Assembly: GCA_016782545.1 (NCBI GenBank)
Contig: JADHYG010000049.1
Location: forward strand, 1-7,699
Direction of reading: 5' to 3'
DNA length: 7,699 nucleotides
Source of the DNA: Candidatus Microgenomates bacterium
GTDB lineage: Bacteria > Patescibacteria > Microgenomatia > JADHYG01
In this document: piece after piece, positions 1-6,101 of the stretch
How the letters are laid out: each line of letters starts with the position of its first letter
Position numbering within the stretch: position 1 is the first letter of the stretch
Made by a program: the position numbers and the translations under genes
Notes under the pieces: generated by a model
Told to the model about the DNA's origin: nothing
What the model saw: the letters and a program-made list of their open reading frames with translations, nothing else
The model's database searches: none

Positions 1-3000
1 CTGATATTTCTTCACCTCAAAAACAAAATCATTGCCGTCAAAGTCAACTGAGATCATGTCGCCGGTTTTTATTTCTCCTTTAATCATGTGAGAAGAAACT
101 GGATTTTCAATCATCCGCTGAATAGTTCTCCGCAAGGGCCGGGCGCCATACATCGGATCATAACCTAAGGTCGCTAACTGCTGAGCGGCCGGCTTTGTCC
201 ATGTCAAACCAATGTTTTGCTCTTCTAAGAGCTTAACCACGCTCTTAAGCTGTAAGTCAACGATTTTTACCATGTGTTTACCAAGCAAAGGCCTGAAAAC
301 CATAATCTCATCAAAACGGTTTAAAATTTCCGGCTTAAAGAATTTTCTTAATTCTTCTAAAAGTTTTTCCGCCATTTCCGCAAATTTCTCATCTTCAGCG
401 GATTGAGCTTTTTCTTTTTGTTTTTCAATTTCCTGACCAACCGGCAATTGATCGTCAAAATTATTAGGAGAAGCGTTTTTCACTTTGGCGTTGCTAAAGT
501 ATTGACTTAAAGACTGAGTCTGCCATTCTTTATCTTCTGCCTTATTTCTAAACCAAACTCGGCCGCCAACAACAATCAGCTCTTTTCCATCTGGCGTAAA
601 AAGATGAATGTCCCATTTTTCCGTAGGTAATTGCAATTCTGTATCGCTAAGAACATTAGCAGGTTTCTCTGGTATCACAGAATCATCTGAAGTCATTGAA
701 ACTACGTCTTCAGTGTTCTTTTCTTCCGTATCATCTGTGTTCTTCTCTAATTTCTCTTCTGTTTTATCTGTGCCTTCTTTATCCGTGTTATCTGTCTGCC
801 CTGTACTGTCCTTGTCCCGCACCGACTGGTGCTGGGATGACGCTGGGGCATCCTTTGCTACCGATGGCTTAACCATATCCGGATCTTCGGATTGATCCGC
901 CGCCAAAGACTCTGGCTGGACACTGTCAGAAGTTTCAGAAGTATCAAGAGTATCTTGAGTATCAGGAGTATCTGTTTTATCTGTGTTCTTTTCCTCTGTT
1001 TGATCTGCCTGCCCCGCATCGTCTGGTGCTGGAGTGTTATTTTCTCCAACGACGATAGAGTCCTTTAAATAATCACTCAAAAATCCTGTTTCCCAATCTT
1101 TTATTTTTAAACCTTTTCTTTTCCAAAAACGACTCCCTAAAGTAATCATCTCTACTTCTTGAGGAGAAACTGCATGACTGGCCACCCGCGCGGTTGGTAA
1201 TTGTTCCTCTGGCCGGTCAGGCAAAGCATTGATAACAATATTGTCTTTAAAATAATCAATCAAAGAAACTGTTTCCCAGCCTTTAGCCGTGGTTGATTTT
1301 CTTTTCCACATTCTTCCACCTGAAACAATCATTTCTTCACCTGAAGGCAAAATTACTTGAGTTCCAAAACCATTTTCAGGAAGCTTAGAGGCTTTATCAA
1401 AAGGATCAGCGTTTTCTACCTTTTGACCTTCAAAATATTTTTTTAAAGAAGAAACTTCCCAGTCGTTTTTCTCCTTTTCCTGTTTTAACCAAAACCGTTC
1501 TTTTAAAGTAATAATTTCTCGACCAGTGGGGGTGACTGCATAGGTGGAAAGAGCCGGGGCCGCAAATTGAAGCTTACCGACCTCTAACATTTGTTTTTGA
1601 ATTAAACCCGTGCCAATATTTGAAGTGCAAATGACAATTGTGTTTTTAAAAGAAACAGTCCGACCCTTATTATCAGTCAACCGGCCATCATCAAGTAATT
1701 GAATTAAAATATTAAAAACATCTGGATGAGCTTTTTCAATTTCATCAAGCAAAACTACTGAGTAAGGTCGGCGTCTAACTGCTTCAGTCAACTGACCGCC
1801 TTCTTCATAACCAACATAGCCTGGCGGCGCGCCAATTAACTTCGCCACCTCATGCTTTTCCATGTATTCAGTCATGTCCATCCGCACCATCATTTCTTTG
1901 GAACCAAATAAGATTTCTGCCAAAACTTTGGCCAGCTCTGTTTTTCCCACCCCAGTCGGCCCCATAAAGATAAAAGAACCAATTGGTCTTTTTTGAGAAG
2001 TTAAACCTGCCCGTCCCCGACGAACGGCTTCGGCAATAGCACTAACGGCTTCTTCCTGATCAATAATTTTCTCATGCATTAAATCTTCTATTTTCAAAAG
2101 TTTTTCTGATTCTTTGGCTGTTAATTTGGAAATAGGAATTTTGGTCCAGCGGGAAACAATTTCGGCAATGATTTCTGGCGTAACCACATTGGTTGTGGTT
2201 GATTTTTTCAGGTCATGAGCTTTTTGTGCTTCTTCAAGTTTCTCCTGCCTTTCTTTAATCTTTTTTTCAGTCAACTCAAGCTTAACCTGATCATTGCTTC
2301 TTTCTGCTTCTTTTTTTTCTTCTTCCAGTCTTTTTATTTTCTTCTGAAGGTTTTTAATTTCTTCAGGTAAAGAAATAGAGGGGATGCGAACCGCTGATCC
2401 AGCTTCATCAATTAAATCAACCGCTTTATCTGGTAAAAACCGATCGCCAATGTAGCGGCTAGAAAGCCGAACCGCTGCTTCGATTGCCTCTTCAGGAATA
2501 GAAACCTTATGAAAGGCTTCATATCTGTCGCGAAGAACTCTCAACATATTCATTGCCGCTTCAATGCTTGGTTCATCCACCATTATCGGCTGAAATCTTC
2601 TTTCTAAAGCTGGATCTTTTTCAATATAGCGGCGGTATTCAGCAATGGTATCAGTACCAATTGTCTGTAATTCTCCTCGGGCCAAAGAAGGCTTTAAAAT
2701 ATTAGAAGCATCCATGACACCCTCACCGCCAGCCCCGGCCCCAACCATATTATGAAGTTCATCAATAAATAAAATAATGGCGCCGGAAGAAGCTTTGACT
2801 TCTTTGATAAGACCTTTTAAACGCTGTTCAAAATCTCCCCGATGCTTGGCACCGGCAATCAAACTCATTAAATCAAGCTGAAGAATTTTTTTGTTTAAAA
2901 GCGGTTCAGGCACATCGCCGGCGACAATCCTCTGCGCCAAGCCCTCAACAATGGCTGTTTTTCCCACCCCAGCTTCGCCAATTAAACAAGGATTGTTTTT

Positions 3001-3909
3001 TGTTCTTCGGGCCAAAATGTGAATGGCTCTTTCAATTTCTGAACTTCTTTCTACCACTGGATCAAGCTTGCCGTCTTTGGCTTGCTGGGTTAAATCAGTG
3101 CAAAATTCTTCCAAGGGAGACTTGCCTTTTTTTTCTTCTTTTTCCAATTTGGCCTTGCCAGTTATTTTTTTATTTAATTTTTCAACGGTCAAACCATATT
3201 TAGCTAAAACTTGAGAAGCCATACCCTCGCCTTCCTGCGCCAAAGACAATAAAATATGTTCTGGAGAAATAAATTCAAAACCCAAAGACCGGGCCGCAGA
3301 AAGAGAAAGCTCAAGAACGCGCTTAACTCGGGGAGAAAACTGAGGCCGACCGCTGAAATTGCCTTTTTTAAAACTTTTTTCCAAAAAATCCTGGATTTCT
3401 TTTGGCGTTACTTTAAGCTCAGAAACCAGTTCATAAACACCAGAGTCGCCTAAAAGCCCTAACAAAACATGCTCGGTGTCAATATATTGAACTTTAAGTT
3501 CTTTGGCTTTTTTAACGGCCGTCATTAAACAAGCATGAGAGCGCTGGGTTAATCTAGTTAAAACATCCATACCGGCTCTTTTACCAGTATCAATTGAACT
3601 TCTTGTCTGGTCAGCCGCTTTTTTCTGCTCTTCTTCAGATGGCGGAGGGGATTGTTTACCAATTGGTTGATCACCTTCTTTTTTCTTTTGATCTCCTGAA
3701 TCACTTTGATCATCTGAGGCGGACGGCGACTGAGGCGGTTGAGATGGTGGTTGAACTGACGGAGGAGCAACTGGTGTTGCTTGAGTTTTTTCTTCAACTA
3801 CAGGAGCCTGAGCAGCAGATTCACCTTGATTTGTGTCAGGTGAGGTAGACTCGTCTTTAGGTTTCTTTTTTTTGATGTATCGACCAAGATTAAAAAGTTG
3901 TCCGGGCAT
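1..3909 (-). CDS. clpC: ClpC-type AAA+ unfoldase with a large repeat insertion in D2 (3' end outside window)
   Basis: This is a Hsp100/Clp ATPase that should unfold or disaggregate proteins, in ClpC's case usually feeding the ClpP protease. It is open for 1303 codons. Domains in order: a Pro/Gln/Ser-rich extension (1-113); a double Clp N domain (about 114-250); D1 with Walker A GEAGVGKT (311-318) and Walker B ending D383-E384; a short coiled-coil M domain (about 512-566), ClpC-sized rather than ClpB-sized; D2 with Walker A GPTGVGKT (650-657), pore loop GYVG (Tyr698), Walker B D722-E723, sensor 1 Asn764, arginine finger Arg1198 and sensor 2 GARPLRR (Arg1257). Sensor 1 to arginine finger spans 434 residues against about 45 in ordinary ClpC, so about 390 residues are inserted (roughly 780-1165). 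The D1 pore loop reads K-H-R-G (His356) instead of K-Y-R-G. Only a few C-terminal residues seem to be missing. The start at 3909 is supported by a promoter ending just before it. Met114 is an alternative start but lacks a good ribosome site. The ClpC class is secure; dependence on ClpP is not. Confidence 0.93.
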   Translation of the reverse strand, partial: MPGQLFNLGRYIKKKKPKDESTSPDTNQGESAAQAPVVEEKTQATPVAPPSVQPPSQPPQSPSASDDQSDSGDQKKKEGDQPIGKQSPPPSEEEQKKAADQTRSSIDTGKRAGMDVLTRLTQRSHACLMTAVKKAKELKVQYIDTEHVLLGLLGDSGVYELVSELKVTPKEIQDFLEKSFKKGNFSGRPQFSPRVKRVLELSLSAARSLGFEFISPEHILLSLAQEGEGMASQVLAKYGLTVEKLNKKITGKAKLEKEEKKGKSPLEEFCTDLTQQAKDGKLDPVVERSSEIERAIHILARRTKNNPCLIGEAGVGKTAIVEGLAQRIVAGDVPEPLLNKKILQLDLMSLIAGAKHRGDFEQRLKGLIKEVKASSGAIILFIDELHNMVGAGAGGEGVMDASNILKPSLARGELQTIGTDTIAEYRRYIEKDPALERRFQPIMVDEPSIEAAMNMLRVLRDRYEAFHKVSIPEEAIEAAVRLSSRYIGDRFLPDKAVDLIDEAGSAVRIPSISLPEEIKNLQKKIKRLEEEKKEAERSNDQVKLELTEKKIKERQEKLEEAQKAHDLKKSTTTNVVTPEIIAEIVSRWTKIPISKLTAKESEKLLKIEDLMHEKIIDQEEAVSAIAEAVRRGRAGLTSQKRPIGSFIFMGPTGVGKTELAKVLAEILFGSKEMMVRMDMTEYMEKHEVAKLIGAPPGYVGYEEGGQLTEAVRRRPYSVVLLDEIEKAHPDVFNILIQLLDDGRLTDNKGRTVSFKNTIVICTSNIGTGLIQKQMLEVGKLQFAAPALSTYAVTPTGREIITLKERFWLKQEKEKNDWEVSSLKKYFEGQKVENADPFDKASKLPENGFGTQVILPSGEEMIVSGGRMWKRKSTTAKGWETVSLIDYFKDNIVINALPDRPEEQLPTARVASHAVSPQEVEMITLGSRFWKRKGLKIKDWETGFLSDYLKDSIVVGENNTPAPDDAGQADQTEEKNTDKTDTPDTQDTLDTSETSDSVQPESLAADQSEDPDMVKPSVAKDAPASSQHQSVRDKDSTGQTDNTDKEGTDKTEEKLEKNTDDTEEKNTEDVVSMTSDDSVIPEKPANVLSDTELQLPTEKWDIHLFTPDGKELIVVGGRVWFRNKAEDKEWQTQSLSQYFSNAKVKNASPNNFDDQLPVGQEIEKQKEKAQSAEDEKFAEMAEKLLEELRKFFKPEILNRFDEIMVFRPLLGKHMVKIVDLQLKSVVKLLEEQNIGLTWTKPAAQQLATLGYDPMYGARPLRRTIQRMIENPVSSHMIKGEIKTGDMISVDFDGNDFVFEVKKYQ
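469..600 (-). repeat. Trp-rich repeat unit 4 in the ClpC D2 insert
   Basis: Encodes residues 1104-1147. It carries [13 protein letters not shown] (Trp1119), E-W-Q-T (Trp1129), S-L-S-Q-Y-F (Tyr1137-Phe1138) and V-K-N-A. It sits 190 residues after unit 3 because of the acidic linker and is followed by a charged helix (about 1155-1185) that leads back into the conserved K-P-E-I-L-N-R arginine-finger segment. Confidence 0.85.
815..841. repeat. Palindromic hairpin core within clpC, copy A
   Basis: The arms TCCCGCACC (815-823) and GGTGCTGGGA (828-837) pair around a GACT loop with one bulged T, followed by ATGAC (837-841). The 20-mer at 816-835 recurs at 1013-1032 with two differences. GC content is well above the surrounding gene. 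Confidence 0.65.
931..975 (-). repeat. 9-bp tandem repeat (five copies) inside clpC
   Basis: On the + strand the unit is agtatcNNg in five adjacent copies; the first has agtttc instead of agtatc. Read on the minus strand in the clpC frame it gives a run of Asp-Thr-X tripeptides. The unit length is a multiple of three, so copy number can vary without breaking the frame. Confidence 0.8.
1012..1034. repeat. Palindromic hairpin core within clpC, copy B
   Basis: The segment 1013-1032 matches 816-835 at 18 of 20 bases. Arms CCCCGCATC (1012-1020) and GGTGCTGGAG (1025-1034) pair imperfectly around GTCT. It lies 197 bp from copy A, which is not a multiple of three, so the two copies encode different amino acids. 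Confidence 0.65.
1039..1170 (-). repeat. Trp-rich repeat unit 3 in the ClpC D2 insert
   Basis: Encodes residues 914-957, again 61 residues after the preceding unit. It is slightly diverged: the usual P-x-G-x-E reads P-Q-E-V-E and Tyr-Phe reads Tyr947-Leu948. Trp929 (R-F-W-K-R-K) and Trp939 (D-W-E-T) are kept. The acidic linker starts directly after it. Confidence 0.83.
1222..1353 (-). repeat. Trp-rich repeat unit 2 in the ClpC D2 insert
   Basis: Encodes residues 853-896, exactly 61 residues (183 bp) after unit 1. Key positions are Pro855, Gly857-Glu858, G-G-R at 864-866, Trp868 followed by K-R-K, Trp878 in G-W-E-T, S-L at 882-883 and Tyr886-Phe887. It ends V-I-N-A. A linker of about 17 residues, including N-G-F-G at 846-849, separates it from unit 1. 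Confidence 0.85.
1405..1536 (-). repeat. Trp-rich repeat unit 1 in the ClpC D2 insert
   Basis: Encodes residues 792-835 of the ClpC protein. It begins V-T-P-T-G-R-E-I-I, has Trp807 after R-F, Trp817 in D-W-E, and Tyr825-Phe826, then V-E-N-A near the end. Pro794, both Trp and the Tyr-Phe fall at the same offsets as in the other three units, with no gaps. The family is not one I recognise. A short beta hairpin followed by a helix is a plausible fold, but that is a guess. Confidence 0.85.
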
Positions 3910-3916
3910 TGATTTT

Positions 3917-3945
3917 AGTAAAACACAATCAAGAAAAGATGTCAA
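3917..3945 (-). promoter_or_regulatory. clpC promoter, apparently leaderless
   Basis: The minus strand has a perfect -35 TTGACA (3945-3940), a 17-bp spacer and TTTACT (3922-3917) as -10. The expected transcription start is about 3910, one base before the ATG at 3909, and no Shine-Dalgarno-like sequence lies between. This supports both the chosen start and a leaderless mRNA. No CIRCE-like or other obvious heat-shock operator is visible. Confidence 0.75.
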
Positions 3946-3994
3946 GGAAAAAAGTTGTTGGTAATTAGAAATAAAAAAGGTTCTTTAAGATAAT

Positions 3995-4300
3995 TTATCG
4001 AAAACAAAAAGAAAATTCTTTGCCGGTTGCTTCAGCAATTTTATAAAGAGTTTCAATCGTAACGTTTTGCTCTCCACTTTCAATTCGAGAAATAAATTCT
4101 CTTTTAACCTTCATTTTTTCAGCCAGTTTTTCCTGAGATAAATGCAAGGCTTTTCTCAACTTCCTCAAGGCCATAGCTGCTTGAATATATCTAGTCCTTT
4201 TTAAAATTGCTGCCTGTCTTTTCTTGGGTAAACTTGTAAAAATCTTGTTATAAGATATTAAGTCTCCTTTTTTAATAGCCTGTTTAATCTTTTCATTCAT
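3995..4300 (-). CDS. XRE-family antitoxin, orphaned copy
   Basis: A 101-residue protein with a helix-turn-helix XRE (HTH_3) domain at about 45-98: L-S-Q-E-K-L-A (about 54-60), the recognition helix region K-R-E-F-I-S-R-I-E-S-G and the closing T-L-Y-K-I-A-E-A-T. Antitoxins of this HigA-like kind bind their toxin and repress their own operon. Its last 66 residues match the antitoxin at 6768-7082 at 60 positions, so the two are recent paralogues. The ATG overlaps the end of the degraded toxin (ATGAATGA), with AGAGG ten bases upstream as ribosome site. The toxin in front of it is destroyed, yet this gene is open and well conserved. It may still repress its promoter or neutralise the intact paralogous toxin, which is inference. 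Confidence 0.88.
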   Translation of the reverse strand: MNEKIKQAIKKGDLISYNKIFTSLPKKRQAAILKRTRYIQAAMALRKLRKALHLSQEKLAEKMKVKREFISRIESGEQNVTIETLYKIAEATGKEFSFCFR

Positions 4301-4398
4301 ACTGTTTCAACCTCTTTTGAGCTGTTTTAAGATTTTTTAATGGTGTTCTTTGAGTTTTCTTTCTAGGCCTTTTTATCAATGCATACTTTCTTTTTCAT
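4293..4398 (-). pseudogene. RelE/HigB-like toxin remnant with internal deletion
   Basis: This is a broken copy of the toxin at 7075-7386. The first part reads M-K-K-K-V-C-I-D-K-K-A and hits TAG at 4365-4363, matching the intact start M-K-K-K-I-Y-Y-D-K-N-A. The tail, in a different frame from about 4364, reads K-K-T-Q-R-T-P-L-K-N-L-K and ends Q-Y-E, matching the intact C-terminus K-K-T-R-K-T-P-I-K-D-L-K ... R-Y-E. The remnant is 106 bp against 312 bp, a net loss of 206 bp, so both the catalytic core and the frame are gone. Promoter, start codon and the overlap with the antitoxin remain. Confidence 0.88.
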
Positions 4399-4402
4399 CT
4401 TG

Positions 4403-4431
4403 ATTGTAATTTAAAAGTTACCATATGTCAA
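4403..4431 (-). promoter_or_regulatory. Promoter of the degraded toxin/antitoxin operon
   Basis: -35 TTGACA (4431-4426), 17-bp spacer, -10 TACAAT (4408-4403), and the toxin ATG only four bases further (4398). The geometry is the same as at the intact operon. The spacer holds GTAA ... TTAC (4406-4421), a degenerate version of the intact operon's palindrome: TAACTTTTAAATTA here against TAACTTATAAGTTA there. Confidence 0.75.
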
Positions 4432-4444
4432 GAGTTAAATTTCA

Positions 4445-5245
4445 TCACGCTATTTTAGAGCTATTCTTAATCACCTGAGGAAAAAAGTCTAATTTGTCAA
4501 TGTTTTTTTCGTTTATTAAAAAAGGCCTAAGCTTTTGTTTATAATTCTTTAACTGTTTTTTTTCTTTCAAATATTTTTGTAATCCTAAATCAATCATGTC
4601 AGCAGACAAGCGATTGGCCTTGGCAAAATAATGATCAAAATGGGCTTGTTGTCCCATCAGCCAGACAAGATCATACATATCTCGCGGCAGTGTTTGCTTG
4701 CGGTTAAGATAAGCATGGAACTTTTGAACTAAAAATTGATTAAGGCCAATGGTGACTACATTAACCAAAAAGCCATAGCGATTAAGAAGAATTACTTCTC
4801 TTTTTTGTTTGTGCCAAAAATCAGCAAAGTCAAGCTTTACCATTAGTTTTTCTGACTGATTCCTGCTGATATTCAAATCATAAAGCAGATTTTTAAAACG
4901 AAGCTCATAATAAGCTCTTTTGGAAGTAATATTTTGATAGAGATCATGTTTAATGCTCTCTTGTTTCAAACTCTTAGATACAAGCTGAATAAGTTTTTTA
5001 ACCTGCGAAGGAGAAGCTTTGACATCAAAATCAAGATCTTCAGAAAAACGATCAAGACCTCGCAATAATCTTAAAGAAGTACCGCCAACAAAAAAAATAT
5101 TGACTGAGATTTTTTCGCGATAAATAATATCTAAAACCTTGGTTTGAAGATATTCACGCAAAATCGCCCTTTTTTTGGTTAACGGCAGATTATAGCTTTG
5201 GGCAAATTCTAAAATCTGGTCAAAATTGGCAGTAATATTGTTCAT
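4445..5245 (-). CDS. abiEii: AbiEii-type nucleotidyltransferase toxin
   Basis: A 266-residue protein of the AbiEii/DUF1814-like nucleotidyltransferase family, the toxin of type IV abortive-infection systems. Known members are proposed to transfer nucleotides and block growth on phage infection. Visible motifs: G-G-T-S-L-R (54-59); R-x-S-E-D-L-D-F-D (66-74), with Asp70/Asp72 as likely metal ligands; V-K-L-D-F (136-140); Lys175; and P-R-D-M-Y-D-L (187-193). All family signature blocks appear present, so it looks intact. It overlaps the upstream antitoxin by ATGA, indicating coupled translation. Length is normal to slightly short for the family. The TGA stop is followed within 15 bases by the next promoter, with no clear terminator. 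The gene symbol reflects family and operon order. Confidence 0.88.
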   Translation of the reverse strand: MNNITANFDQILEFAQSYNLPLTKKRAILREYLQTKVLDIIYREKISVNIFFVGGTSLRLLRGLDRFSEDLDFDVKASPSQVKKLIQLVSKSLKQESIKHDLYQNITSKRAYYELRFKNLLYDLNISRNQSEKLMVKLDFADFWHKQKREVILLNRYGFLVNVVTIGLNQFLVQKFHAYLNRKQTLPRDMYDLVWLMGQQAHFDHYFAKANRLSADMIDLGLQKYLKEKKQLKNYKQKLRPFLINEKNIDKLDFFPQVIKNSSKIA

Positions 5246-5811
5246 AATTCAATTCTTTTAATCCATTCTGGAAATGACTTGAGACAATCTTGATATACTG
5301 AATGATTAAGCTCTTTCAAGTTTAACCTTAAATCAGTAATCTTTTTTATTTTTCTAATATAGAAATAGTCTAAGAGCGCTTTTTCTTTTTTGGCAATTCT
5401 TATAATCTCTTTTAAATTGGGCGGGCTGATTTTAGTAAAACCAAAAAAAAGTTCTTTCTTTATTTTTGAATAGTAGAAACTGCCAAAGTCGTTTTTTATT
5501 TTCTTTGAATTAGTTAAACTTACTAACGTTATTGCTTGAGGAATATCTGGAATAATTCCATAATAGTTAAGAGCGCTCTCAAGGCTGATGTACGAAGGTT
5601 GATAAAGTAAGCCTGCCAAGACCAACTCATCAATCTTCTTTTCATCAAAACAATACAGTTCTCGCTTGATTTGTTTAATCAAACCCTTTTTAGCAAATCG
5701 AGAAAGCTGGATCTTAATTGAATGAAGACTTTCTGCTGAAAAAATCTTTTCAATATCAAGAAAGGTAAAAATGTTTGTTTTAACTTTGGCTTGAAGATCA
5801 AGATACTTCAT
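5242..5811 (-). CDS. abiEi: AbiEi-type antitoxin / autorepressor
   Basis: A 189-residue protein directly upstream of the AbiEii toxin. The N-terminal part (about 1-70) looks like a winged helix: a predicted helical stretch, then S-I-K-I-Q-L-S-R-F-A-K-K-G-L-I and an R-E-L-Y-C-F wing. Y-I-S-L-E-S-A-L-N-Y-Y-G (about 95-106) is typical of AbiEi-family proteins, and the rest resembles their C-terminal neutralising domain. Known AbiEi proteins repress their own operon by binding inverted repeats at the promoter, and a long palindrome sits exactly there. I place the start at the ATG (5811); the TTG at 5814 is three bases earlier and unnecessary. Two or fewer leader bases are expected. Confidence 0.86.
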   Translation of the reverse strand: MKYLDLQAKVKTNIFTFLDIEKIFSAESLHSIKIQLSRFAKKGLIKQIKRELYCFDEKKIDELVLAGLLYQPSYISLESALNYYGIIPDIPQAITLVSLTNSKKIKNDFGSFYYSKIKKELFFGFTKISPPNLKEIIRIAKKEKALLDYFYIRKIKKITDLRLNLKELNHSVYQDCLKSFPEWIKRIEL

Positions 5812-5818
5812 CAATAAA

Positions 5819-5840
5819 TAATATACAATTTTGTATATTA
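5819..5840. promoter_or_regulatory. Palindromic operator over the abiE promoter
   Basis: A perfect inverted repeat with 10-bp arms TAATATACAA and TTGTATATTA around a 2-bp TT centre. It covers the -10 and most of the spacer. The position fits the known autorepression of abiE operons by AbiEi. Confidence 0.75.
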
Positions 5841-5848
5841 CTTGTCAA
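5820..5848 (-). promoter_or_regulatory. abiE operon promoter
   Basis: -35 TTGACA (5848-5843), 17-bp spacer, -10 TATATT (5825-5820). The ATG is nine bases beyond the -10, so transcription should begin zero to two bases before it. The -10 box lies inside the palindrome at 5819-5840. Confidence 0.78.
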
Positions 5849-5874
5849 ACAAGCAAAAAATAATTAGTAATATA

Positions 5875-5990
5875 AGTTTCACACCATTTGTCATTCCGAA
5901 CTCGTTTCGGAATCTAAGCATTTAGTCTGAGATAGATCCTGAAATAAATTCAGGATGACAAATTGGTCTCTAAGTAGAAAGTGCGAAACT
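5875..5990. repeat. Branched palindromic element (REP/MITE-like)
   Basis: Nested inverted repeats: outer arms AGTTTCACAC (5875-5884) and GTGCGAAACT (5981-5990), one mismatch; perfect middle arms ATTTGTCAT (5886-5894) and ATGACAAAT (5955-5963); and two inner hairpins, ATTCCGAA/TTCGGAAT (5893-5913) and ATCCTGAA/TTCAGGAT (5936-5956), each with a 5-base loop. The GTCATTCC ... GGATGAC style resembles dispersed palindromic repeats found in many bacterial genomes. No coding capacity and no clear target-site duplication are visible. Confidence 0.75.
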
Positions 5991-6033
5991 CGTGAGCAAT
6001 TTGGAATGACGAATTTCAATTCGTTATCTTCCC

Positions 6034-6081
6034 AATTCCTTCCTATTTCCAATGCGGCCGCATTTCATTTAGGAAGGAATT
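6034..6081. repeat. Nested long inverted repeat with GC-rich core
   Basis: Perfect 12-bp arms AATTCCTTCCTA (6034-6045) and TAGGAAGGAATT (6070-6081) enclose a 14-bp perfect palindrome AATGCGGCCGCATT (6051-6064), separated by symmetrical 5-base unpaired segments. It would form one tall hairpin on either strand. No T-run follows, so it is not a classic terminator. Confidence 0.75.
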
Positions 6082-6101
6082 TTGCCTTGACAGGCAAAAT
6101 T
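6078..6101. repeat. Hairpin overlapping the nested inverted repeat
   Basis: Perfect 10-bp arms AATTTTGCCT and AGGCAAAATT around a TGAC loop. Its left arm shares four bases with the right arm of the neighbouring 12-bp inverted repeat, so the two stems can compete. Confidence 0.65.

Larger units (their letters stand above)
601..1038 (-). other. Acidic Thr/Asp/Glu-rich linker within the ClpC insert
   Basis: Codes for residues 958-1103, between repeat units 3 and 4. The composition is dominated by Thr, Asp, Glu, Lys and Ser, with recurring D-K-T and E-E-K-N-T-D type runs, so it is very likely disordered. At the DNA level it contains a 9-bp tandem repeat and two copies of a GC-rich palindromic core. 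It reads through without a stop in the ClpC frame. Confidence 0.8.

Noticed and set aside
608..1049. Ser/Thr- and Ile/Leu-rich open frames over the ClpC linker
   Set aside because: They arise from the repetitive DNA of the acidic linker in other frames; the clpC frame continues on both sides.
415..1595. ClpC insertion as an intein
   Set aside because: No Cys/Ser splice junction, no His-Asn end and no homing endonuclease motifs are visible; the content is repeats and low-complexity linker.
3558..3848. Open frames opposite or out of frame with the ClpC N-terminal region
   Set aside because: They are shadows of a well-supported clpC frame in low-complexity sequence, with no recognisable domain.
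1..3909. UGA recoded to an amino acid, as in some CPR lineages
   Set aside because: No in-frame TGA was found in 1303 clpC codons, glycine uses GGN, and TGA ends the AbiEi and AbiEii genes at natural boundaries.
5812..5814. TTG start for the AbiEi antitoxin, three bases upstream of the ATG
   Set aside because: The ATG at 5811 gives the same protein minus one residue and fits the promoter spacing; nothing favours TTG.
6009..6024. Small hairpin ACGAATT/AATTCGT as a terminator
   Set aside because: AT-rich short stem with a 2-base gap and no T-run; not convincing on its own.
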